A stretch of 64,000 nucleotides of DNA from Nocardioides islandensis (GTDB lineage: Bacteria; Actinomycetota; Actinomycetes; Propionibacteriales; Nocardioidaceae): positions 40,064-104,063 of the forward strand of contig NZ_JADKPN010000017.1 of NCBI RefSeq assembly GCF_015352455.1, read 5' to 3'. Below, one piece after another: positions 33,465-41,527 of the stretch (positions within the stretch are counted from its first letter, which is position 1; each line of letters opens with the position of its first letter). Under the pieces are notes generated by a model, which worked only from the letters and a program-made list of their open reading frames with translations, did not search any database and was not told the origin of the DNA. The position numbers and the translations under genes were made by a program.

Positions 33465-34652
33465 GTGAGTGAGTCTCGTTCGTACCGCCCCGGCGACTGG
33501 TTCGGGGTGTTCGGCGAGCACGCGACCGTCGTCCTCCCACCCACCGAGAAGGCCCGGGTCGCCGCGATCTGGGCCCTGGTCGACGACGGCGCCGGCTTCG
33601 ACGAGGTGCTCGACGCGCTGATCTCCGACGGGCTCCGCGAGCTGCCCGGGTTCGTGCTGGTCAGCGAGGACGACGGTGAGACCAAGGTCGTCATCCGCGG
33701 CGCCGCCAAGGCCGAGTTCACCTGCGGCGAGGAGACCGTCACGGTGGAGGGGTCCTCGGCGACGACCTGGGCCGAACGCTCGCTGCGTGACGTGCGCGCC
33801 ATGCGCATCGAGGTCGCGGACACCGACGGCACCGACGACCTGCCCATCCCCGGCGGCCTGGTGCGGATCGGGCGCACCGACCGGCCGGCGTACGCCGCGG
33901 AGCCGGCCGCCCCCGAGCCCGCGCTCGATCCCGAGCCCACTCCCGAGCCGACCCCCGCGCCGGAGCCGACCCCGGAGCCGACCCCCGAGCCGGAGCCCTC
34001 GGCGGAGGAGGAGACGGCGTTCTACTCCGCGATCCCCGGCGCCGACCCGCTCGGCCTCGAGACGCCGCTCGACGACCCGCCCACGCACCGGCAGGAGCCC
34101 TCGCTGACCGAGCAGGCAGGCTGGGCCCAGCCGACGCCCCAGCCGACGCCCCAGCCGGTCCCGGCACCCGCGTCGGCGCCGTCACCCGGGTCGACCGAGC
34201 ATGACGGGCACACCCAGGGCGGCAGCTGGGAGCCCGGTGAGCTCGCGCGCAGCCAGCCCGGCATCCCCGGTCAGCCGCCGGCGCCGAGCGTGCTGTCGGC
34301 CCCCGTCGCGAAGCTGACGTTCTCCAGCGGCGACGTCGTCGAGGTCGACCGGGCGGTGATCGTGGGCCGGGCGCCGGAGGCGCGGCGGTTCACCTCGACC
34401 GAGCAGCCGCGCCTGGTCACGGTGCCGAGCCCGAACCAGGAGATCTCCTCCACCCACCTGGAGATCCGTCCGGGCGCCGGGGCCGACCACGGGTCGGCGG
34501 TGGCCACCGACCTCGGCTCCACCAACGGCACCGTGCTCGTCCAGCCCGGCCTGCCGCCGGAGGACCTCCAGCCCGGCATTGCCGTCCAGCTCATCCCCGG
34601 CGCGATCATCGACCTCGGGGACGGCGTGACGATCCAGGTCGGCAACAGCTGA
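33465..34652 (+). CDS. FHA-domain protein with Pro/Glu-rich linker
   Basis: Phosphothreonine-binding protein of 395 residues. An N-terminal globular domain (about 1-140, RPGDWFGVFGEHATVVLPP, no family recognised) leads to a long Pro/Glu/Thr-rich linker (about 148-280, with EPTPEPT-like repeats) and a C-terminal FHA domain (about 285-395: VIVGRAPEAR, NQEISSTHLEI, DLGSTNGTVL). It belongs to the PP2C-FHA-RDD operon; the starting GTG at 33465 is ten bases after the phosphatase stop. Homologous domain orders occur near actinobacterial secretion or MoxR-type gene sets. The function is signalling by binding a phosphorylated partner; the partner is unknown. Confidence 0.85.
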   Translation: MSESRSYRPGDWFGVFGEHATVVLPPTEKARVAAIWALVDDGAGFDEVLDALISDGLRELPGFVLVSEDDGETKVVIRGAAKAEFTCGEETVTVEGSSATTWAERSLRDVRAMRIEVADTDGTDDLPIPGGLVRIGRTDRPAYAAEPAAPEPALDPEPTPEPTPAPEPTPEPTPEPEPSAEEETAFYSAIPGADPLGLETPLDDPPTHRQEPSLTEQAGWAQPTPQPTPQPVPAPASAPSPGSTEHDGHTQGGSWEPGELARSQPGIPGQPPAPSVLSAPVAKLTFSSGDVVEVDRAVIVGRAPEARRFTSTEQPRLVTVPSPNQEISSTHLEIRPGAGADHGSAVATDLGSTNGTVLVQPGLPPEDLQPGIAVQLIPGAIIDLGDGVTIQVGNS

Positions 34653-34693
34653 GCGAGCAGCCCGCCCACGACCGACCCGCCGCCGGCTACCCG

Positions 34694-35698
34694 GTGGCCG
34701 GGCTGGACCGGCGCTTCTACGCGTTCGTGATCGACCGGCTGGTCGGCTGGACGCTGATCGGGGCCGCCGGCTGGGCGGCATACGCCCTCTTCTTCCGCGA
34801 CGACGCGGTCTGGGGCGGCGTCGCTCTCGTCGCCGGGGCGGTGCTGCTCGTGTGGCTGCTGTTCGCGGTCGCCCTCGGTGCCAGTGGCGCGACCCCCGGC
34901 AAGGCCGCCGTCGGGCTGCGGGTGGTCGGTGTGGGCACCGGGGCCCCCATCGGCGTGGGCCGCGCGCTGCTGCGAGGGCTGGTGCTCGGGGTGGCCACGA
35001 TCCCGACGTTCGGCATCGGCCTGGCCACGCTGGCCTGGACCGCGCTCATGGACCCACGCCGACAGCGACGGGGCTGGCACGACCAGGTCGCCCGCTCGAT
35101 CGAGGTGGACGTGCGGCCCGAGCCGGTCGAGGTCGACCGGGCGCACAGCGGGCCGCGGCACGTCGTCAACCTGACCGCGATGCGCCTGGTCCCGGCTCCG
35201 CCCGCCCCGCAGCCCGAGGCCCCCCGTCGAACACCGCGGGCCGCACCGACCCCGTCCACGGTGCCGGTGCCGCAGCCGCAGCCCCCGGTGCCCGTACCGG
35301 CCGGCGTGGCTGACGCCAACCGCACCGCCCGCAGGGCTCCCGTCGTCGCGCCGACCGGGCCGCCCTCGGGGTGGGTGCTCACGTTCGACACCGGCGAGCG
35401 GGTCCCCGTCGACGGCCTGGTCCTCGTGGGCCGGCGTCCGGAGGGCCGCGGCGGCGAGACCGTGCGCCGCCTCGTCGCCCTCCCCTCCCCGGACATGTCG
35501 CTGTCGAAGACGCACGCGCAGGTGGGGCTGGCCGGCGACGGCGCGCTGGTCGTGATGGACCGCGGGTCCACCAACGGCTCGGTGCTGGTCCGCCAGGGTG
35601 TCTCGCGACCGCTGTCCGGCGGCAAGCCGGCCACCTTGCTGGACGGCGACGTGGTCCGGTTCGGCGACCGCACCATGCGGGTCTCCCGCGAGGGATGA
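34694..35698 (+). CDS. RDD-family membrane protein with C-terminal FHA domain
   Basis: Membrane protein of at least 334 residues. The RDD domain (about 3-140) has RRFYAFVIDRLVGWTLIG with the Arg and first Asp, then TPGKAAVGLRVV and the last helix. It is followed by a Pro-rich linker (about 165-210) and an FHA domain (about 225-330: VLVGRRPE, DMSLSKTHAQV, DRGSTNGSVL). RDD proteins usually begin a few residues earlier with a GYPVAGL stretch; here that stretch precedes the GTG, and the only upstream start in frame is a CTG at 34649 overlapping the FHA stop (CTGA). The true start may be that CTG. It is the last gene of the PP2C-FHA operon. Confidence 0.82.
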   Translation: MAGLDRRFYAFVIDRLVGWTLIGAAGWAAYALFFRDDAVWGGVALVAGAVLLVWLLFAVALGASGATPGKAAVGLRVVGVGTGAPIGVGRALLRGLVLGVATIPTFGIGLATLAWTALMDPRRQRRGWHDQVARSIEVDVRPEPVEVDRAHSGPRHVVNLTAMRLVPAPPAPQPEAPRRTPRAAPTPSTVPVPQPQPPVPVPAGVADANRTARRAPVVAPTGPPSGWVLTFDTGERVPVDGLVLVGRRPEGRGGETVRRLVALPSPDMSLSKTHAQVGLAGDGALVVMDRGSTNGSVLVRQGVSRPLSGGKPATLLDGDVVRFGDRTMRVSREG

Positions 35699-35707
35699 GT
35701 GCGGGCG

Positions 35708-35713
35708 TAGGTT
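35708..35713 (+). promoter_or_regulatory. -10 box of the acyl-CoA ligase gene, leaderless
   Basis: TAGGTT six bases before the GTG at 35720. Confidence 0.6.
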
Positions 35714-35719
35714 CCCAGA

Positions 35720-37324
35720 GTGGAGTCCTACGCGGCCGGCGAGACCGACACCCCGCTCCTCGAGGAGACCATCGGGGCGAACTTCGAACGCACCGTCGCG
35801 GCGTACCCGGATCGCGAGGCGCTGGTCGAGGTCGCGTCGGGACGACGCTGGACGTGGACCGAGCTCGACTCCGATGTCGACGACCTCGCCCTCGGCCTGC
35901 TCCGTGCCGGGATCACCAAGGGCGACCGGGTCGGCATCTGGTCGCCCAACTGCGCCGAGTGGACGATCGTCCAGTTCGCGACCGCGAAGATCGGCGCGAT
36001 CCTGGTCAACATCAACCCGGCGTACCGGACCCACGAGCTGGCCTACGCGCTCAACCAGTCGGGCACGAAGCTGCTGATCTCGGCGCCGGAGTTCAAGACC
36101 AGCGACTACCGGTCGATGGTCGCGGAGGTCCGCGACCGGGTGCCCGTCGAGCAGGTCTGGTTCCTCGGTGACCAGGAGTGGACCGACCACAACGTCCACG
36201 ACCCCGGCATCACGCTGGCCGAGGCGCTCACCTACGAGCTGGACGCGCACGACCCCATCAACATCCAGTACACGTCCGGCACCACGGGCTACCCCAAGGG
36301 CGCGACGCTGTCGCACCGCAACATCCTCAACAACGGGTACTTCGTCACCGAGACCATCAACTTCACCCACGAGGACCGGCTCTGCATCCCCGTGCCCTTC
36401 TACCACTGCTTCGGCATGGTGATGGGCAACCTCGGCTGCTCCACCCACGGCGCGACGATGGTCATCCCCGCGCCCGGCTTCGACCCCGAGACGACCCTCC
36501 GCACGATCGCCGAGGAGCGCTGCACGGGCGTGTACGGCGTGCCCACGATGTTCATCGCCATGCAGAACCACCCGACGTTCCGCGACCACGACCTCTCGAC
36601 GTTGCGCACCGGGATCATGGCCGGCTCCATCTGCCCGGTCGAGGTGATGAAGCGCTGCATCTCCGACATGCACATGGAGGAGGTGTCGATCGCCTACGGC
36701 ATGACCGAGACCTCGCCCGTCTCCTGCCAGACACGGGCCGACGACGACCTCGACCGGCGTACGGCGACCATCGGCCGCGCCCACCCGCACGTCGAGATCA
36801 AGATCGTCGACCCCGACACCGGCGCGACCGTCGGGCGCGGCGAGACCGGCGAGTTCTGCACCCGCGGGTACTCCGTGATGCTCGGCTACTGGGACGACCC
36901 CGAGAAGACCGCCGAGGCCATCGACGCCGACGGCTGGATGCACACCGGCGACCTCGCCGAGATGCGCGAGGACGGCTACTGCAACATCGTCGGCCGCATC
37001 AAGGACATGGTCATCCGCGGCGGCGAGAACATCTACCCGCGCGAGATCGAGGAGTTCCTCTACCAGCACCCCGACATCGAGGACGTGCAGGTGATCGGCG
37101 TCCCGGACCAGAAGTACGGCGAGGAGCTGGCCGCCTGGGTCAAGATGAGGGCCGGCGCGGAGCCGCTCGACGCCGACGCCGTCCGGGCGTTCGCGACCGG
37201 CAAGCTCGCGCACTACAAGATCCCGCGGTACGTCCTGGTCGTCGACGAGTTCCCGATGACCGTGACCGGCAAGATCCGCAAGGTGCAGATGCGCGAGGAG
37301 ACCGCCGAGCAGCTCGGCCTCTGA
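35720..37324 (+). CDS. AMP-binding fatty-acid/acyl-CoA ligase
   Basis: Adenylate-forming enzyme of 534 residues that activates a carboxylic acid with ATP and CoA. P-loop YTSGTTGYPKG is at about 182-192, the A5 motif GMTETSP at about 330, the A7/A8 motifs TGDLAEM and GRIKDMVIRGGENIYP at about 414-441, and the catalytic Lys in TVTGKIRK at about 514-521. The wording is that of medium/long-chain FadD3/FadD-like enzymes. The GTG at 35720 is six bases from a TAGGTT box and without ribosome site. The patatin-like gene follows after 35 bases with its own promoter; both could act in lipid metabolism. Confidence 0.9.
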   Translation: MESYAAGETDTPLLEETIGANFERTVAAYPDREALVEVASGRRWTWTELDSDVDDLALGLLRAGITKGDRVGIWSPNCAEWTIVQFATAKIGAILVNINPAYRTHELAYALNQSGTKLLISAPEFKTSDYRSMVAEVRDRVPVEQVWFLGDQEWTDHNVHDPGITLAEALTYELDAHDPINIQYTSGTTGYPKGATLSHRNILNNGYFVTETINFTHEDRLCIPVPFYHCFGMVMGNLGCSTHGATMVIPAPGFDPETTLRTIAEERCTGVYGVPTMFIAMQNHPTFRDHDLSTLRTGIMAGSICPVEVMKRCISDMHMEEVSIAYGMTETSPVSCQTRADDDLDRRTATIGRAHPHVEIKIVDPDTGATVGRGETGEFCTRGYSVMLGYWDDPEKTAEAIDADGWMHTGDLAEMREDGYCNIVGRIKDMVIRGGENIYPREIEEFLYQHPDIEDVQVIGVPDQKYGEELAAWVKMRAGAEPLDADAVRAFATGKLAHYKIPRYVLVVDEFPMTVTGKIRKVQMREETAEQLGL

Positions 37325-37346
37325 GGTCCCACCCGAAGCCGCCTCC

Positions 37347-37352
37347 TAGGCT
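37347..37352 (+). promoter_or_regulatory. -10 box of the patatin-like gene, leaderless
   Basis: TAGGCT seven bases before the GTG at 37360. Confidence 0.6.
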
Positions 37353-37359
37353 CGCCACC

Positions 37360-38208
37360 GTGACACGAACGGGACTCGTCCTCGGCGGTGGCGGCGTCAC
37401 CGGCATCGCCTGGGAGGTCGGGCTGCTCGCCGGGCTGAGGGACGGCGGCGCGGACGTCAGCGGCGCCGACCTGGTGGTCGGTACCTCGGCGGGCTCGGCC
37501 GTCGGGGCGGTGGTGGCCAGCGGGGAGGACCTGGAGGAGCTGTACGCCGAGCAGACCAGCCCGCCGTCGAAGGAGGACGCGGGTGGGGTGTTCGGGACGC
37601 GCGAGGCGGTGACCCTGCTCGGGCTGATGCTGCTTCCGGGCAACGGTCGCGCGAAGCGGCGCCGGATCGGCCGGGCCGCGCTGAGGGCGCACCCCGGGCC
37701 GGCCGACGACCAGGTCGCGGTGTTCGCGAACCGGTTGCGCCTGCCCGACGGGTCCCTCCCGTCCTGGCCCGAGCGCGACCTCAAGATCACGGCGGTGGAC
37801 GCGGACAGCGGGTCGTTCACCGTGTTCGACCGGCACGGCGACGTCGACCTGGTGCACGCGGTCGCCGCGAGCTGCGCGGTCCCGCTCGTCTGGCCGCCCG
37901 TGGAGATCGGCGGCCGCCGCTACGTCGACGGCGGGATGCGCTCCGCGGCCAACGCCGACCTGGCGACCGGCTGCGACGTCGTGCTCGCCGTGGTGCCGCT
38001 GTGGCGCTCGTTCGGCAAGAAGCACTCGATGCCCGAGCAGCTGCGGCGTACCGGCGCCCGCCGGACCGCCTGGATCGCGCCCGACGAGCCCTCGCTGCGG
38101 GCGATCGGCCGCAACGTCCTGGACCCCGCGATGCGGATGGGCGCGGCACGCGCCGGGCGTGAGCAGGGCCAGCGGATGGCCGCGGAGGTCAGCGAGGGCT
38201 GGGCCTGA
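37360..38208 (+). CDS. patatin-like phospholipase
   Basis: Serine hydrolase of 282 residues that probably cleaves acyl esters of lipids. The oxyanion loop GGGGVTG is at 9-15, the nucleophile Ser43 in GTSAG (41-45), and the catalytic Asp190 in VDGG (189-192), so the Ser-Asp dyad is complete. There is no signal peptide or membrane helix, which suggests a cytoplasmic enzyme. The start is GTG at 37360 after a TAGGCT box. The acyl-CoA ligase upstream could re-use the released fatty acids; this is inference from position. Confidence 0.88.
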   Translation: MTRTGLVLGGGGVTGIAWEVGLLAGLRDGGADVSGADLVVGTSAGSAVGAVVASGEDLEELYAEQTSPPSKEDAGGVFGTREAVTLLGLMLLPGNGRAKRRRIGRAALRAHPGPADDQVAVFANRLRLPDGSLPSWPERDLKITAVDADSGSFTVFDRHGDVDLVHAVAASCAVPLVWPPVEIGGRRYVDGGMRSAANADLATGCDVVLAVVPLWRSFGKKHSMPEQLRRTGARRTAWIAPDEPSLRAIGRNVLDPAMRMGAARAGREQGQRMAAEVSEGWA

Positions 38209-38218
38209 TCGGATCGGG

Positions 38219-40357
38219 TCAGCGCGCGATGACGACCGGCACGCGCACGCGGTTGCCGTTGGCCCCGCGCCAGATGACGTAGCCGTCGTCGATCGGCTGC
38301 GCTCCCGCCGGCCCGTTGACCGTCACGGTGAACGTCGCGCTCTCGCCGGGCGCCAGGCTGAACGCCGCCGGGGTCACCGAGACGTCGTACCTGCTGAAGC
38401 CACGCGCCGCCGAGGAGTAGTACATGCCGCGGGTGCCGACGTTGGTCACGGTGCGGGTGACCGTGCCGGTGCCGTGCAGCAGCAGCGACGGGGTGTTGAG
38501 GTCGGTCGCCGCCAGGTCGCCGTCGAGCCACGCCCGGTAGTCGCCGGGCGGCACGGCGAACGCCAGGCCCGGCCGGTCGGCGGCGCGGGCGCGGGTGCGG
38601 CCGGCGCCGAGGCGGATCAGCGACGGGTCGCCCTCGACGTTGCCGGCGGTGGTGGCCAGGGCCGAGCGGACCTCGGCGGCCGTCCAGTCGTGCCGGCTGA
38701 TCAGGGTGGCCGCGATGCCCGAGGTACGCGCCGCGGCGACCGACGTGCCGGAGCCGAGGTCCCAGCGCCGGCCGTACGGCGACGGCGGGGTGGCCCCGAG
38801 CACGCCGACCGCCGTGCCCACGACGTCGGGCTTGAGGAACGACGCGGTCGGGTCGCCCGCGCTGCTCCACGCGACCAGTCGGTCGGGCGTGCGGCTGACA
38901 CCGTCCGGTCGCAGTGACAGCCGGCCACGCGGGTGCTCGCGCAGCCAGGCGCGCAGGAGCCGGCCGTCGTCCTTGGCCAGGTGGACGGTCGGTACGGCGT
39001 GGAAGTCGGCGGCCACCTGCCCGCGCGTGACGTTCAGCAGGATCATCCCGGCGCCGTCGGCACGATGGACCGCGGCGGACTTGTCGACGCGGCCGACCTG
39101 ACCTCGCTCGCACACCACGATGCGGCCGGCCACTCGTCCCGCGTCCAGGCTGCCGGGCAGGCAGTACCGCGAGTTGTCGGGGGTGCTGCCGGCGGCGGGC
39201 ACCCGGGCGCCCAGCACGACGCGACGCGGATGGGTCGCGCGACGCGCGGCCATGGCGCCCGTGAGCCTCAGCCCGGCGCCGGTCACCTCGCCGCGGCGGG
39301 TGACGCCGGTGGTGCCGCCGACCGAGGTGACCCACGGGGAGGCGTGCGCGGCGTACTCGCGCGTGCCGGCGTTGCCCGAGGCGCCCACCACGACGATGTC
39401 GGCCTCGGCCGCGCCGAGGAGGGCTCGCTCCACGGTGTCGACCGCGCGGCCGCCGTCGACCGAGAGGTTGAGGACGTCCACGCGGTCGGCGACGGCCCGG
39501 TCGATGGCGGTCACCAGGTCGGCGCTCGCGCAGCCGTCGTCGCGGGGGTCGGGGGCGGTCCAGCACGCCTTGTACACCGCCAGCCGGGCCTGCGGGGCCG
39601 CGCCCGAGTAGGTGCCCGCTCGCTGGCCCGGGACATGGACGCTGACACCGCTGTTGCCGGCGGCGATCGACGCGACCAGCGTGCCGTGGCCGCTGTCGTC
39701 GAGGGGCGAGAGGCTGGCACCGGTGCGCAGGCGGTCGGCGCCGAAGCCGTCGACGTACCAGTGCGCCCCCACGATCTTCCGGTCACAGACCTCGGTGGCC
39801 CAGCCCGGACCGGAGGCGCAGGAGCCTCGGAACGCCGTGGGCGCCCGGCCCAGCCCGCGGACGTCGGCGAACAGCGGGCTGTCGGGCCACAGGCCCGAGT
39901 CCACCAGGCCGATGACGGTGCCGGCCCCGCCGAGCCCGGGCACGTCCTGGACGCCGAGGCCGGCCGGGGCTCGGACGCCGGCGAGCCGGCGGACCCGGTT
40001 GCGCTCGACCGCGGCCACCGAGGGGTTCTCCGCGAGTGCCCGGGCCTGGCTGCGGGTCAGCCGGACGGCGTAGCCGTTGAGCGCGGTCGTCCAGCGGTAC
40101 ACCGGCGTGGCCGCGCCGACGGCCGCCAGCGTGGCGTCCTGGGCGGCCGTCTCGGCCAGCCGCACGTCGTAGGCGGGGGTCCCGGACCGGTCACCGGCCG
40201 TGCCCGGTCCCACGAGCGTGACGAGGTACAGGTCGGTGCCGTGGTCCCGGGTGCTCTCCGTGGCGGACGCGGTGACGGCCAGGCTTCCGCTCGCCAGCAG
40301 GGCGGCAGCCGTCAGCGCTCCGGCGAGCGCGCGTCGGGAGTACCAGGACCTGGTCAA
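38219..40357 (-). CDS. secreted S8-family (subtilisin/cucumisin-like) serine protease
   Basis: Extracellular protease of 712 residues. It has a signal peptide with Arg-rich start (about 1-32, cut near TASA), an inhibitor I9 prodomain (about 42-125), and a catalytic domain with Asp153 (GLVDSGL), His224 (DSGHGT), the oxyanion Asn329 (ASGNAG) and Ser539 (GSGTSVAAA). A protease-associated insert lies at about 380-475, and a C-terminal fibronectin-III-like domain at about 625-712. The nucleophile motif GTSVAAARTSG departs from the usual GTSMAAPHVAG, with the Pro and His replaced. It starts with TTG at 40357; no good ribosome site is seen, so the start is the weakest part of the call. Confidence 0.85.
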   Translation of the reverse strand: MTRSWYSRRALAGALTAAALLASGSLAVTASATESTRDHGTDLYLVTLVGPGTAGDRSGTPAYDVRLAETAAQDATLAAVGAATPVYRWTTALNGYAVRLTRSQARALAENPSVAAVERNRVRRLAGVRAPAGLGVQDVPGLGGAGTVIGLVDSGLWPDSPLFADVRGLGRAPTAFRGSCASGPGWATEVCDRKIVGAHWYVDGFGADRLRTGASLSPLDDSGHGTLVASIAAGNSGVSVHVPGQRAGTYSGAAPQARLAVYKACWTAPDPRDDGCASADLVTAIDRAVADRVDVLNLSVDGGRAVDTVERALLGAAEADIVVVGASGNAGTREYAAHASPWVTSVGGTTGVTRRGEVTGAGLRLTGAMAARRATHPRRVVLGARVPAAGSTPDNSRYCLPGSLDAGRVAGRIVVCERGQVGRVDKSAAVHRADGAGMILLNVTRGQVAADFHAVPTVHLAKDDGRLLRAWLREHPRGRLSLRPDGVSRTPDRLVAWSSAGDPTASFLKPDVVGTAVGVLGATPPSPYGRRWDLGSGTSVAAARTSGIAATLISRHDWTAAEVRSALATTAGNVEGDPSLIRLGAGRTRARAADRPGLAFAVPPGDYRAWLDGDLAATDLNTPSLLLHGTGTVTRTVTNVGTRGMYYSSAARGFSRYDVSVTPAAFSLAPGESATFTVTVNGPAGAQPIDDGYVIWRGANGNRVRVPVVIAR

Positions 40358-40396
40358 GCGTCCATGGTGTCAGAGCCTGCCCAGGAGCGGCGCTCC

Positions 40397-40402
40397 TAAG
40401 GT
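40397..40402 (+). promoter_or_regulatory. -10 box of the HAD gene, leaderless
   Basis: TAAGGT six bases before the ATG at 40409. Confidence 0.6.
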
Positions 40403-40408
40403 GGGCCC

Positions 40409-41017
40409 ATGTCCCTCGTCGTCGCCTTCGACCTCGACATGACGCTCATCGACACCGCGCCCGGGATGTCCACGACCCTCACGGCGCTGGCCGACGAGCT
40501 CGGCGTCGACCTGCCCGTCGAGGAGCTCACGGCGCGGCTGGGTCCGCCGCTGGACGTGCTGCTCGACGGGTACGTCCCCGCGGAGCAGATGAGCGCGGCG
40601 GTCGACCGGTTCCGCGTCCTGTACGTCGAGCACGCGATCCACGCCGTCGAGGCCTTCCCGGGGGCGGCCGAGTCGATCGCCGCCGTACGCCGCCACGACG
40701 GCCGGGTCCTCGTCGTCACGGGCAAGTACGAGCCGAACGCCCGCCGCCACGTCGAGCACCTCGCCCTCGACGTCGACCTGGTCCACGGGATGGTCGTCGG
40801 ACCAGGCAAGGCCGACGTGCTGCGCCGCGAGGGTGCCTCGATCCTGGTCGGCGACCACGTCCACGACGTCGAGGGCGCGAAGGCGGCCGGCGTGGTCAGC
40901 GTGTCGGTGCTGACCGGCGGCTGCACCGAGGAGGAGCTCGTCGAGGCGGGCACGGACGTGGTGCTCGCCGACCTCACCGTCTTCCCCGACTGGCTGGACG
41001 CGTACGTGAGCGTCTGA
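40409..41017 (+). CDS. HAD-superfamily hydrolase (phosphatase-like)
   Basis: Haloacid-dehalogenase-like hydrolase of 202 residues, subfamily with an inserted helical cap after motif I. Motif I reads FDLDMTLID at about 7-15, giving the nucleophile Asp8 and acid/base Asp10; motif II Thr is in VVTGK (about 102); motif III Lys in GKADVL (about 130); motif IV GDHVHDVEGA (about 148-157). These fit phosphoglycolate phosphatase-like enzymes acting on small phosphate esters. Substrate unknown. The ATG at 40409 is six bases after a TAAGGT box. Confidence 0.87.
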   Translation: MSLVVAFDLDMTLIDTAPGMSTTLTALADELGVDLPVEELTARLGPPLDVLLDGYVPAEQMSAAVDRFRVLYVEHAIHAVEAFPGAAESIAAVRRHDGRVLVVTGKYEPNARRHVEHLALDVDLVHGMVVGPGKADVLRREGASILVGDHVHDVEGAKAAGVVSVSVLTGGCTEEELVEAGTDVVLADLTVFPDWLDAYVSV

Positions 41018-41119
41018 CGGCACGCCAACCCGTTGGCGGTGATCAGGGTGGGCCGCCTAGGCTTCCGAGGGCCGCAACGAGCGGCTCCCCCCACAGGTTC
41101 CGACGAAGGACGTGCCCTC

Positions 41120-41527
41120 GTGCCCACTGGCAAGGTGAAGTGGTTCGACGCCGAGAAGGGCTTCGGCTTCCTCTCGCAGGAGGAGGGCCCCGACGTCTAC
41201 GTGCGCAGCGACGCCCTGCCCGAGGGGACCACCTCGCTCAAGCCCGGCACGCGGGTCGAGTTCGGGATCGCCCAGGGCCGCCGTGGCGACCAGGCGCTGC
41301 AGGTGCGGGTGCTCGAGGCGCCCGCGTCGGTGTCGCGCAACCAGCGCACCGCCCAGCGGAACGCCCAGCGCAAGAAGCCCGAGGAGATGGTCACGATCGT
41401 CGAGGACCTGATCCGGCTCCTCGACGAGGTCGGCGAGGCCTACCGCCACGGCCGGCACCCGGACCGCCGCACGGCAGCGCCCACCGCCAAGCTGCTGCGC
41501 GCGCTCGCCGACGAGCTCGAGTCCTAG
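41120..41527 (+). CDS. cold-shock-domain protein with C-terminal extension
   Basis: Nucleic-acid-binding protein of 135 residues. An N-terminal cold-shock domain (1-65) has GKVKWFDAEKGFGFLSQ, with RNP1 KGFGFL; RNP2 reads DVYVRSD where VFVHFS is usual, so one aromatic contact is lost. Residues 68-135 form a basic then helical extension (PEEMVTIVEDLIRLLDEVGE) typical of actinobacterial relatives. The GTG at 41120 has GAAGGA nine bases upstream. Its TAG stop shares the CTAG tetramer 41524-41527 with the stop of the convergent MFS gene. Confidence 0.87.
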   Translation: MPTGKVKWFDAEKGFGFLSQEEGPDVYVRSDALPEGTTSLKPGTRVEFGIAQGRRGDQALQVRVLEAPASVSRNQRTAQRNAQRKKPEEMVTIVEDLIRLLDEVGEAYRHGRHPDRRTAAPTAKLLRALADELES

